DNA from: Isoetes taiwanensis
Lineage: Eukaryota; Streptophyta; Lycopodiopsida; Isoetales; Isoetaceae
Length of the DNA: 64,000 nt
Direction: 5' to 3'
Assembly: GCA_021234155.1 (NCBI GenBank)
Contig: JAJEKV010000004.1
Span: forward strand, 24,713,662-24,777,661
In this document: one piece after another, positions 47,542 to 57,156 of the stretch
Position numbering within the stretch: the first letter of the stretch is position 1
Layout of the letters: each line of letters opens with the position of its first letter
Made by a program: the position numbers and the translations under genes
The notes under the pieces: model-generated
Told to the model about the DNA's origin: nothing
The model's input: the letters and a program-made list of their open reading frames with translations, nothing else
Databases searched by the model: none

Positions 47542-47897
47542 GTTTAACCACCTAGTGGTCAACATTGTGCATGCACATGTTAGGTGCATGCACATGTTAG
47601 GTGTCAGTGGTGGCAGACTGACACTTGGCATGATTAGGTTAACATAAGTGTAGGGATTAGATTTAATTAGTGTACGGCTCATATTTGCGGTCTACACTAT
47701 ATTAGACCGGAGCCTCTTCAGATGTACTCAGGTTTGATCTCATATTTGGAGAGCCTCATTTGGCCACGTTCCCCTTCATTCTTTGTACATATTCTTTTGT
47801 CTTGTTCTTGTTTTGTGATCATGAGCATGGCAGCTTTGTAGCATCCGGCAGTCATGGACTGCTGCTGCAGGGTGTATGCCAAGAACTCAAACTAACA
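47542..47897 (+). repeat. 3' LTR of LARD-like element
   Basis: Near-identical to 44315-44670; begins GT instead of TG, with T-to-C, G-to-A and G-to-T differences inside. Followed by the ACAAG duplication and chromovirus 3' UTR sequence. Confidence 0.88.
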
Positions 47898-48334
47898 ACA
47901 AGATCACAAAAATAGGATGAAATTCATGAAAGCAACATGAAACACGGAAGCTTGGGCCATCAGCAAATGGGCAGGTCACGTACCGCTCACTGGCCTGCAC
48001 ATGTCAATACGTGAGTATATATACATATTAATTAAGTTGTGGTTGAAGGGACCACCCCCTATAAGAAGTAAAAGAAAAAACCTATCTACAGGGGAACCTA
48101 TCATGCCTATGGTTCGCAATTCATTGCGGCATAAGGAATGGCCAAGTTCCCATTATAGCCGAGATGAACGCGGCCTATCAACTACATGCTTTCCAAGCAA
48201 TGCGCGGTCATGCCGACATTGACAATACACCACGTCCTAGAGAACACCAAGGTGATCTCATCATCGGTAACTACTCTTATTTACGATGCATCTACCCCCA
48301 TAGCCTACTGCATGATTCGTGCCGAATCAAGCCT
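47898..48334 (-). other. Chromovirus 3' UTR, proximal part
   Basis: Non-coding sequence after the chromodomain stop; it resumes at 44314 and runs to the polypurine tract at 44100. No separate gene seen. Confidence 0.6.
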
Positions 48335-49880
48335 TCAAAGCTTACCGCTAGGTGCGGGATTGATGACATCGTTGATGGTGCGGCCTTGAGATTCCCGCAT
48401 GAAGTCCGGATAGTGCTTTTCAAGGTTTATCTTCATCACCCACGTAGCATCCTCAGCTGGCAAGTGCTTCCACTTGACCAAATATTGTAGCATTTGAGTC
48501 CTTCTGGTCTGCTTATAGGCTCGATCAAGAAGAGCTTCAGGCACTATCTCTAGATGCTCTTCTGTCATTTCAAGGAGGGTGGGTGTATCCAACATCTCCT
48601 CTGGATCAGGGCTGTGTCTCTTCAGAAGGCTCACGTGAAAGACCTTGTGGATCTTCAAACGGGGTGGCAAATCCAACTGATATGCCTGCTCTCCAATGTG
48701 TTCAATGATCTTGAACGGCTCAGCCCATCTGGGTGCCAGTTTCTTGCAGTTACCAATCTTAAGCTTGGCTTGCTTAACCTTAATCTTGAGCCAAACTGAG
48801 TCGCCCACTTGGAATACTCGTGGGATCCTATGCTTATCAGCCACACTTTTCTGCCAACTACGCGCAGCCAATAAATAACCACGAACTTCCTCAACCAAAG
48901 CTTGCATTTCCAAGAGGAGTTGCTGAGAAACCTCCACTTTAGAAACAGGATTATGCCATGTGTCTGGAGTAAGGCATTAATAACCATAATTTATCATGAA
49001 GGGAGACATTCTAGAAGACTCCTGTTTCATGTTGTTATAGGCAAACTCCACTAAATAAATGTAGTCAGCCCACTGAGATTGCTTACCCCACACATAGCTT
49101 TGCAACATATCCTCTATAATGTGATTGGTGCGCTCTGTCTGTCCATCCGTCTGAGGATGATATGCTGTACTCATAGCAAGCTTGGTTTGGATGGTGGCAA
49201 AGAAATCTTTCCAGAATGCACTTACAAACTTGGGATCCCTGTCGGATACTATCACTCGTGGCATCCCGTGTAATCTGAAGATTTCCTTTGCAAACAGCAA
49301 AGCTGTGTCCAAGGCTGTATCTGTGGTGCGACATGGCAAGAAATGAGCCATCTTCGACAACTTGTCGACCACTACCATTAAAGCATCATATCCACGGAGG
49401 GTACGTGGAAGGCCCACAATGAAATCCATGGTTATCACTTCCCATTTGGCATTGGGCACATCCAGAGGTTGCAATTCTCCTGGAATCCTTAATTGCTCGG
49501 TCTTGGTTTGCTGACACACTTGACGTTGCTTAATGTATCTAGCAATGTCCTTCTTCATACGGGGCCAATAATAGCTGGAGCGAATCTTAAAGTAGGTCTT
49601 CATGAAACCTGCATGTCCAGCTATAGGGCTGTTGTGTGTATCATGGAGAATAAGCTTACGTACTCCTGAAGTCTCGGGTACACACAACTTATCTTTGTAA
49701 TAAAGCAAATTGCCCTCCTTATAAGAGCGGAAAGCCTCGCGCTCCTTATCTGTCCGTGCCTCCTTAGCCAAACTGTTCCACACTCCACGGAATTCTGGAT
49801 CCGTGGCCAAGGTCTGCTCTATTTGCTTTCCGAACTCACTGGTGAGCGTGGAAATTGCATTACAATGGGTTCGGGTTACC
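48335..49880 (-). pseudogene. Chromovirus integrase and chromodomain
   Basis: The zinc finger reads HNSPIAGHAGFMKTYF then KQRQVCQQTK, where the first Cys of the usual CxxC is Arg. The DDE core shows VITMDFIVGLP, VIVSDRDPKF and YHPQTDGQTER with all acidic residues present. A stop near 48980 splits the frame. The C-terminal frame has WLKIKVKQAKLKIGN, LAPRWAEPFKIIE and a chromodomain LDRAYKQTRRTQMLQYLVKW...DATWV, which in chromoviruses binds histone marks and steers integration into heterochromatin. Confidence 0.88.
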
Positions 49881-51253
49881 AAGGGATGGCGTGATAAAGC
49901 ATCTGCAACCACATTGTGCTTACCTGGCTTATATATAATCTCAAAATCATACTCCTCAAGAAACTCCATCCATCTTCTCTGACGGAGATTGAGATTTGGC
50001 TGGGTAGAAAGATAACGGAGACTCTGGTGATCCGTATCTAGCTGGAATCTCCTACCAAGAAGGTAGTGTCTCCATATATGCAAAGCGCGTACAACTGTTA
50101 ACAATTCCTGATCATGGGTAGGGTATCGCTGTTTGGTTTCATTCATCTTCTTAGAATCATACGCAATAACCCTCCCCTCCTGCATTAGAACTCCTCCAGT
50201 AGCAATTTTACTGGCATCTGTTGCTACTAGCTTATCTTTCTCCGGGTCTGGTAACGTGAGGACTGGCGCTGAAGTCAAAGCATCCTTAAGTTTCTGAAAG
50301 CTTGCCTGAACCTTCGTCTTCTAGTGTTCTACCCAATCCTTCACTTTCTCATGCTTTGTAAGGTCTGTCAGAGGGCCCGCAATCTTGGCAAAATCCTTGA
50401 CAAATTTCCTTTAATATCCTGCCAAGCCCAAAAAACTCCTTACCTCTGAAACATTACTGGGAATAGGCCAATTCTTGACTGCCTCTATCTTTGCTGGATC
50501 TGTAGCAATTCCCTCGGCTGAAATCACATGTCCCAAATAATCCACCTTTGGTGTGGCAAACTTGCACTTAGAGAACTTTACAAAGAGATGGTGATGCCTT
50601 AATTTCTGCAAGGCCAATCTAAGGTGCTTCTCATGCTCCTCAAGGGTTTTACTGTAGATGAGAATGTCGTCAAATAATATAACAACAAAATCATCCAAGT
50701 ATTCTCGGAAGACATCATTCATCAATCGCATAAAAGTCACGGGGGCGTTAGTTAAACCAAAAGGCATAATTGTGAATTCATAATGCCCGTATCTGGTACG
50801 AAAGGCAGACTTATGGATGTCATCCTCTTTTATTCTTATCTGATGATACCCGGAACGTAAGTCAATCTTCGAGAAGTATTTGGCCCCTTGCAATTAGTCC
50901 ATGAGATCATCTGCTCTAGGTAAAGCATAACGATTCTTGATCGTATGCTTGTTGAGCTGCCTATAATCAATACGCATCCTCATGGAGCCATCCTTCTTCT
51001 TAACAAAAAGTATAGGAGCACCAAAAGGTGAAACACTAGGTCGAATGAAACCTAGATTCAATAGCTCCTGGAGTTGCTTTTTAAGCTCAGCCAACTCGGG
51101 AGGACTCATGCGGTACGTCGCCTTACTGGTAGGCTTAGTACCCGGTTCCAAAGTTATTTCACACTCCACCCCTCTGAAAGGAGGGAGTTTCTGGATCTCA
51201 TCGGGAAAAAGATCCTTAAACTCTCTGATAAGACTAGCAATGTTCTCTGGCAA
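49881..51253 (-). pseudogene. Chromovirus RT and RNase H
   Basis: RT motifs: [60 protein letters not shown] and the catalytic [12 protein letters not shown]. RNase H: LVATDASKIATGGVL, THDQELLTVV, DTDHQSLRYL. In-frame stops occur near 50895 (Gln expected in DLMD-Q-LQGAKYF), 50410 and 50322. Catalytic residues are intact. Confidence 0.88.
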
Positions 51254-51261
51254 TGCATCGA

Positions 51262-51942
51262 CTACCTCTCTTTCTGTTTAGCATCTGACTCTATGGAGGC
51301 AAGTCTGATAACACAAAGTATCCTATCCTTGCGTATGGCCTTATCTAACTGCCTGATAGACATGGACTGCATAATTGGGTTTAATGGATCACCTTTAATA
51401 GTTATTCGGGCTCCATTAGCTGCGTTGAAGGTCACTTCCCGTTTCTCGCAGTCTATATTGGCTTTAGCAGATGCCAAGAATTCCATGCCGACAATAAGAT
51501 CATATTTGCCGATGTCCATTAGCTCGGCACCTAAGGCAACTGGTGCACCTAGCAGCTACATATTGAGGTTAATGCAACGGCCATTTGTATGTCGGATCTT
51601 ATCACTGGCCAAGGTAACAGGTCGCGGTCTGGATCTTAAGGTCTCAAGTTTCAACACCTGGGCCATTTTGGGAGAAGCAAAATTATGGGTACTACCCGTA
51701 TCCATAAGAATAACAAAGGGCTTACTGTCTACCTGGCCCATAGCAGAAATGACGGCAGGCTGACTTTCAGCATTGCCGGTTTCAATAGCTGCAAAAATAT
51801 GAGATGCACCGTGAATGTACTCGTGGCCCTCCTCGTCAGCAGGTGGTGGAGACTCGAGATCGTCCCAATCGAGGTCGGCCATTGCCAGCTGAGTGGTTTG
51901 TGTGACATAGGGGCAGTTCTGCATCATGTGCCCGGGCCGCAT
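51262..51942 (-). pseudogene. Chromovirus aspartic protease
   Basis: Retropepsin active site FVILMDTGSTHNFAS at about 51710-51670, then after a stop at 51556 the second half (YDLIVGMEFLASAKANIDC). A zinc knuckle CFRCMRPGHMMQNC (C-x2-C-x4-H-x4-C) just upstream belongs to gag and is preceded by an in-frame TAG near 51973. Confidence 0.82.
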
Positions 51943-53136
51943 ACACCTGAAACATGCCTTATCTTTGCGGAGCTATTCTCGAGCCTCTTTGGGAATGGAC
52001 TGTAAGAGGTCCCGAATTGAGCTGCTCATATTATTCGGCTTGTCCGCACGTTGAAGGTAACTTTCTTATCCTGTCGCCCATTTGAATTTTGCTGAGGGGG
52101 TCCAGGACTTGGAGAACGAGGCCTATACGGTGTGTAAGGGCGAGGCTGAGAATAAGAGACGGGACGCTGATACTGATTCTTTGGTATGTCCTCCTCGAGG
52201 CTTAATGCCTTAGCCTCGGCCTCCGTTACAGATTTTGGATCTATGGCTTTTACCATTCTTTTAATTGATGGTGCCAGCCCTTCAATATAACCTTCCACTG
52301 CCCTCTTCTCATTCATACCCAGCACATATAGCCTCAAGCGCATGAACTCGTCAGTATAGGCTTGCATTGACATGCTTTTCTGCTCCAACCTATAGAAAGT
52401 CTGTATCTGTTGACACTTGTGTGCGCGTGGGACATAGTGTGACTTAAAGGCCTTTGCAAACTTCTTGAACTTACACCTGCTCCTGTCCAAATGTTTGGCC
52501 CTAGCATAACCCTTCCACCAAATCCTAGCTGCACCTGTGAGATTGGTGGTGGCAAACCTTACCTGTATCCTTCTCGGTCATACCATATGATTTACCAAAT
52601 TCTTTCATCTCATCTAACCAGGATTCCGCATTAAGACCTCCCCTAGACTTACCATCAAACTGGGCTAATTTCCTGTTCTTCCATATGCTGGTAATAGCTG
52701 TGTCCACGGTCTTGCGGTATTCCTTATCATTCTTGGCATGGTGACCTGATGACACGGATGATTCTGAAGATTCAGAGGTGTCGGTCTGTGAAGACATGGC
52801 ACTCTCGCTAGAAGAGCTTCTACGTCGCTTGGCATGATGTTTCCTCTGTGCAGGCACGGGCGCTGGTGCCGGTGCGAGTGGCTGCTGGGGTGGTGGACTC
52901 GGCGGTAATGGCGGTAACTCCGGTCCATTTTCAGGTGCGAACTGCGGAGGGTTTGTGTTCAAAACATAGGCTTGCAGCTCTACCAACTGCCTCTTCATCA
53001 AAAGGAGCTCTTGCTCGGGTGTCAATCTGCCATCATCCGGAGGGGTATGCCAAGAAGCATTACGTACACCGTCTATATACACATAAGAAGGTATAAGTGA
53101 GTGTAATATCATACAAAGTGTCACAATGAAGACCAT
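51943..53136 (-). pseudogene. Chromovirus gag
   Basis: N-terminal part with DGRLTPEQELLLMKRQLVEL, a Pro-rich and Ser-rich linker, then WKNRKLAQFDGKSRGG, and after a frameshift near 52500 the capsid core FKKFAKAFKSHYVPRAHK, QAYTDEFMRLRLYV and YIEGLAPSIKRMV. The true start is not visible; the element loses its leader near 53136. Confidence 0.78.
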
Positions 53137-53259
53137 TTTGAAGAGTACAATGAAACATAAGAAAATAGTATATATATATTATGTGATGGCTCATTGAAAA
53201 ATGCCAATAAAAAATTACAGTCATAAGCAATACAAAGATTTATACTTATCAAAACATAT

Positions 53260-54426
53260 CTAAAAACTAGGTCCCTCATCTTCCTCCATAGGCATATCCG
53301 GCTGTGGAGGCGGTCGATAGCGCATTAAAGTGGTGCTGGGACTAGCAGAGAGGGCGGCTCGAGCTGCTGCATCTGGTGGTAGGCAAATCGCCAGAGGTGC
53401 TGCGACAAGGAGATGCATGTTAGCCCAGCCCGCAATGTCCCCCAATGCCATAATAGCAAGATCGCGTCGGACTAAAGTAATAGTGGTGGCATGATAATCA
53501 ATCTTCTTGTGGCCCGCTAAGGTGGATAATGCACGAAGTGCCCACCAAGATGCTTCAGACTGAGGCCCCAAATACTTGGAGAAGAAAAGGACCTCGCCTT
53601 GTCGGAAAGCAGAAAGGAAAAATCGGGTCAACTGATTGCCCATGGCCTTAACCCGTGGGTCCCTTGAGGTTTCTGTTTCCTTCTCCAAATTGATGGGTAT
53701 CTTCTCCTGTGCCACCTCTTCTTTATCATCCCGAAGACTTATCTTGGTATCACAAAGGTCTTCCTCACCCTGATCTACCTCTCCCATAGTGATCTCCAAG
53801 GTCTGACTTGTAGGAGGAGGTAGCATGATACCAGCAAACTGCTCTGCAGGAGGCTGTGTGTCATCGGTCAGTATGAGCTGACGGAGAGACAAGAGGGTCT
53901 CAACGGGCTCTATCTCCTCTGGCCGGAATGTAAACAATTCTTGGACTTCCGGCGGATGCACAACAGGTGTTGTGAAATCGACGAAGTCGTCCTGGCAGAA
54001 CTCTGCAAGCTCATAAAGGACCTCAGGCTTTCGCCGGCCGCGCATGTCGGCGATGACCCGATAGGCCCACATGATGTCTTCTAAGAGAAGATACTCTTGA
54101 TTGTTCAAGAGTATAGTGGGAAGAAGATCTAACCCTTCAAGCTTTAGGGCTTTGTCATGGGATGTCAGTGCCTCGGTAGCTACTTGCTTCCATCGTACAA
54201 AATCATGCTCTTCGACGACTTCATCGTCCTCTGGGTCAGAAGGTAATGGCGTGGTAGACTGCTCTGCAGGTATCTGTACATCTTCTATGTACTGGTCCAT
54301 GACTATTGCCAGTGCAAAACGAGCTTCAAAACAAAGCTCGCGGTCTATGGTGACAATAGGGAGGTCGGTCCCTCTTCTCCTGATGCCTCTAAGAACATTA
54401 CGTGCATGATCATCATCTCCCAACAT
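53260..54426 (-). CDS. Unrecognised protein, ~388 residues, with a paralogue at the window edge
   Basis: Open from ATG 54426 (MLGDDDHARNVLRGIRRRG) to a stop at 53260. No family recognised. The N-terminal part is helical and acidic (DPEDDEVVEEHDFVRWKQ), the middle has EYLLLEDIMWAYRVIADMRG, and the C-terminal third has GEVLFFSKYLGPQSEASWWA, TLVRRDLAIMALGDIAGWAN and a Pro-rich tail PPPQPDMPMEEDEGPSF. The C-terminal third aligns with a partial ORF at 63563-63925 (GEIIVFSRTFNPKGAEFVYY; AIRRDVVLQYFDDQAG), so this is a repeated gene, not part of the neighbouring chromovirus 120 bp away. No signal peptide or membrane span. The frame is undamaged, unusual for this region. Confidence 0.55.
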   Translation of the reverse strand: MLGDDDHARNVLRGIRRRGTDLPIVTIDRELCFEARFALAIVMDQYIEDVQIPAEQSTTPLPSDPEDDEVVEEHDFVRWKQVATEALTSHDKALKLEGLDLLPTILLNNQEYLLLEDIMWAYRVIADMRGRRKPEVLYELAEFCQDDFVDFTTPVVHPPEVQELFTFRPEEIEPVETLLSLRQLILTDDTQPPAEQFAGIMLPPPTSQTLEITMGEVDQGEEDLCDTKISLRDDKEEVAQEKIPINLEKETETSRDPRVKAMGNQLTRFFLSAFRQGEVLFFSKYLGPQSEASWWALRALSTLAGHKKIDYHATTITLVRRDLAIMALGDIAGWANMHLLVAAPLAICLPPDAAARAALSASPSTTLMRYRPPPQPDMPMEEDEGPSF

Positions 54427-54459
54427 CTCTATCAAGGTGTTGGAGTCGCATTAGGGCGG

Positions 54460-55095
54460 ATTTGGGGTCTCAAAATGGCCTCCTATCAGCCATTCCACGT
54501 CATATTTCCGCTCCTTTTTTCCCATGCCACCTAGGATACCAAACTCTCATAATTACAGATTTGCTTGGAATATTCTTCCGGAATAAGGGGGATTGCACAT
54601 TCATGGCGCCATATGTATTTAATTACATTTGGTTGTTGTCCATGACTTTGATGCAACACGTGGCGCTTCTAAAATGCCACTTGCATTATAGCATACCGGC
54701 AACTCATGACGGTGTCTCTTGGGTTGTCAGATACCAAGCGTGCGCATCACCGCCTTCTACATTTCAAAATTTGAATGTGTAGGTTGAAGCTTTGTATCAG
54801 ATCAGACTTTCATTTCGAGCGCTTGCCGCTAGCTTTAACCGATCTTCACTTCATCCTAATACAGGCTTCCCGCCCCCTACAATTCGAAATTTGAATTTGC
54901 TTAATGTATAAAAGCATGGATTGTAGGAGAATGGACTTTTCGATTTCCATATGCACGTTGCAAATTTCAAAAACGAAGTTAGTACGGACGTTCGGCTCAC
55001 ACGAAGCGAATTGTGTTGGGGCATAAAAATACCACACCTTCATTTTAGCCGTCGATCTACCTGATATGGAAGTTGCTTGTTGTCAAATTAAACTT
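54460..55095 (+). repeat. Promoter-like duplicated segment, copy A
   Basis: From GGATTTGGGGTCTCAAAATGG to GGTATGGAAGTTG-like sequence it matches 56526-57163 with gaps. It includes TGTATAAAAGCATGGATTG at 54906-54924, a good TATA box, and the conserved block GGACTTTTCGATTTCCATAT. Copy B has a gene directly downstream; copy A does not. Ends in TTGTTGTCAAATTAAA, a phrase that also occurs at 56389. Confidence 0.65.
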
Positions 55096-55268
55096 AAACA
55101 CAAGTGAGGTCGGCACTTACGTGGTTTTCTCGAGGAGGGTTTGGAGTGTTTTTTTTTTAAATCCCAATTATCGACATAGTGTGACGTAGCATCTTGGTAT
55201 TAAATAGTATGTTAAATTCAAATTATATCGGTGTTCATTTTCAGGTTAAATTCAAATCATATAGGTTT

Positions 55269-55376
55269 AGGAATAAGGTTAAAAAAAGAAGATATTGGAT
55301 ATTTAGGAATAAGGTTAAAAAAGGAAGATATTGGATATTTAGGAATAAGGTTAAAAAAGGAAGATATTGGATATGG
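55269..55376 (+). repeat. 36-bp tandem repeat, three units
   Basis: AGGAATAAGGTTAAAAAAGG-type units start at 55269, 55305 and 55341. In one plus frame each encodes RNKVKKGRYWIF. The surrounding 75-codon frame (55194-55421) has no other feature, so I do not call it a gene. Confidence 0.8.
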
Positions 55377-55564
55377 CTCAAATTTCGAGATATGCACATA
55401 ATGGCATGTAATGATGGTTGATAGGACTGGAATACGAATCATTCCTACGAATTTCACGTCTAATCCAGCCTATATCTATTCCAGCCTAGATTGGCGCCCA
55501 TTCTCCCCCCAATCTCCGCCCAATCTTCGCTAGATCCTCCGCCCAATTTCTCTAGTCCATCGCC

Positions 55565-55997
55565 ATGAAGAGATCAGCTACGGAAGAGCCGGAGGTGTCC
55601 TCCAAGAGGCGCCTATTACGGCTGGAAGAGGTGTTCCCTCCGCAGTTCCCTCTGCTGCCCACGGTTCTTGCTCTGAATGCCTCTGATTCCTCCGATTCCT
55701 CTGATTCCTTTGACGAGGAATCAGAGAATGAGGAATCAGAGGAAATTTCGGAGCAGGAGTTCATCACAGGTGTTCTTGAAGGCTGGATAGGAGATTCTTC
55801 AGAGAATGAGTAGTCTACCGAAGGAGAAGAAGCCGAAGATGATGAAGAAGATGAAGAAGTTGAAGACGAATCCGCTGACTTCGAGGAGCTCATGGCGTTA
55901 GTTCATGGTACATGCATGTTTTCTTTCTTTTCTTAAGCATTCAACTAACGGTTGTTTCTTATTTTTTTTTTTGCAGATGGTGAAGCAGATGAATGAA
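55565..55997 (+). pseudogene. Small acidic spliced gene with premature stop
   Basis: ATG at 55565 (MKRSATEEPEVSSKRRL) opens a Ser/Asp/Glu-rich protein. A TAG at 55811 interrupts it, but the same frame continues with the same acidic composition (STEGEEAEDDEEDEEVED) to FEELMALVH. A 69-bp intron (55908-55976, GT-AG, CTAAC branch-like site, T-rich tract) joins to DGEADE and a TGA. Intron, composition and frame agree on both sides of the stop, so this was a real gene; the stop is a recent lesion, a sequencing error, or a read-through site. Nuclear basic patch KRRL near the start. Function unknown. Confidence 0.6.
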
Positions 55998-56483
55998 ATT
56001 TGTTAGGGCAGAGCACCTCTTATTTTTTTTCCTTGTTCTTAGCCTCCAGCTTGCCTCCAGCTTCTTACCATATGACTGCAAGCCTCCGGGTTTTTTTGTT
56101 GTGAATAGTTGAAGCCTCCGGGCATTTAAATTTACAAAATGATGTTTTGATGTAAAGCCATACGGCCATAAAAAATTTTGAATGTAAAAAGTTTTTGTTT
56201 TCAATTCCATTTGAATACCTAACTTGTTTTTTTACTGTACATGTGTTACCACTCTTAAGTACATAAGTCATTATCCCTTTTCAAAGAGCATATTATTTTT
56301 CAAGAAGGATCACACCAAGCGAATAGTACATATGCAACAAAAATGGAACACACTAAATTCGCATCGTGTGATCCACTTTCTTAATTGTTGTCAAATTAAA
56401 ATTAAACACAAGTCCCTCATCAATAGTCTCCCATTTGCATATAAAATATCTATCATTCCAAGTTATATTTTGTTTTATGAACT
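55998..56483. other. 3' flank and spacer
   Basis: Probable 3' UTR of the acidic gene with repeated AGCCTCC(A/G)G words (56041-56120), then AT-rich sequence holding ATCACACC (56310) and CGTGTGATC (56364). No gene. Confidence 0.45.
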
Positions 56484-57156
56484 AAAATGGCCTCCTATCA
56501 GCCATTCCACGTCATATTTCCGCTCCTTGGGATTTGGGGTCTCAAAATGGCCTCCTATCCGCCATTCCACGTCATATTTCCGCTCTTTTTTCCCGTCAGA
56601 TTTGCTTGGAATATTCTCCCGGAATAAGGGGGGTCGCACATTTATGGCGCCATATGTATTTAATTCTTGTTGGTTGTCGACATTGACGCAACACGTAAGC
56701 TTCTAAAAAGCCACTTGCATTATAGCATACCGGCAACTCTTGACGGTGTCTCTTGGTTTGTCAGATACCAAGCATGCGCATCACCGATTCTTGTCTTGCC
56801 CTATTTTCATTTAGAGTCCATGGCCATACAAGCTTCCCGCCTTCTACATTTCAAAATTTGAATGTGTAGGTTGAAGCTTTGTATCGACTTTTCGTTCGGT
56901 ATTTGCGATTGCGCCTTAAAAGTTAAGAACCGGGATCTTTACTTCATCCCAATACAAAGCCCGCCCCTACAATTCGAATTTTGAATTTGCTTTTGTATAA
57001 AAGCATGGATTGTAGGAGAATGGACTTTTCGATTTCCATATGCACGTTGCAAATTTCAAAAACGAGGTTAGTACGGACGTTCGACTCAAACAAAGGGAAT
57101 TGTGCTGGGGCATACAAATTATACACCTTCATTTCGCGCCGTGCGATCCACGCGGT
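56484..57156 (+). promoter_or_regulatory. Duplicated promoter segment, copy B, upstream of the transposase-like gene
   Basis: The block CAAAATGGCCTCCTATC(A/C)GC occurs twice in tandem (56484 and 56544). A TATA box TGTATAAAAG lies at 56993-57002; transcription would start near 57030, about 130 bp before the ATG at 57157. Closely similar to copy A at 54460. Confidence 0.6.

Larger units (their letters stand above)
44315..47897 (+). mobile_element. Young non-autonomous LTR retrotransposon (LARD-like)
   Basis: Two 356-bp LTRs (44315-44670, 47542-47897) flank a 2.87-kb interior. Target duplication ACAAG at 44310-44314 and 47898-47902. A primer site TGGCGCCGTTATGCCGGG (44672-44689) follows the left LTR and a purine tract AGGGGAAG (47533-47540) precedes the right LTR, so the element runs on the plus strand. 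The interior has no gag or pol domain in any frame; it must be moved by another element's enzymes. LTRs differ at only about three internal positions plus the first two bases, so the insertion is recent. Confidence 0.9.
43777..53136 (-). mobile_element. Chromovirus (Ty3/gypsy), 5'-truncated, interrupted by LTR element
   Basis: Minus-strand gag, protease, RT, RNase H, integrase and chromodomain, then 3' UTR, a G-run polypurine tract (C run at 44091-44100 on plus) and the 3' LTR ending at 43777. It sits in a Copia integrase. No copy of its LTR occurs above 53136, so the 5' LTR and leader are missing. The 44315-47897 element interrupts its 3' UTR. Several stops make it inactive. Confidence 0.85.

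Noticed and set aside
53260-54426. Accessory gene of the chromovirus
   Set aside because: Its paralogue at 63563 is not next to a retrotransposon, so adjacency is probably incidental.
55194-55421. 75-codon ORF built from RNKVKKGRYWIF repeats
   Set aside because: The frame exists only because a 36-bp tandem repeat has no stops; no start context or flanking coding signal.
55552-55893. Ser-rich minus-strand ORF of 113 codons
   Set aside because: Antisense shadow of the Asp/Glu/Ser-rich plus-strand gene, which has an intron supporting its strand.
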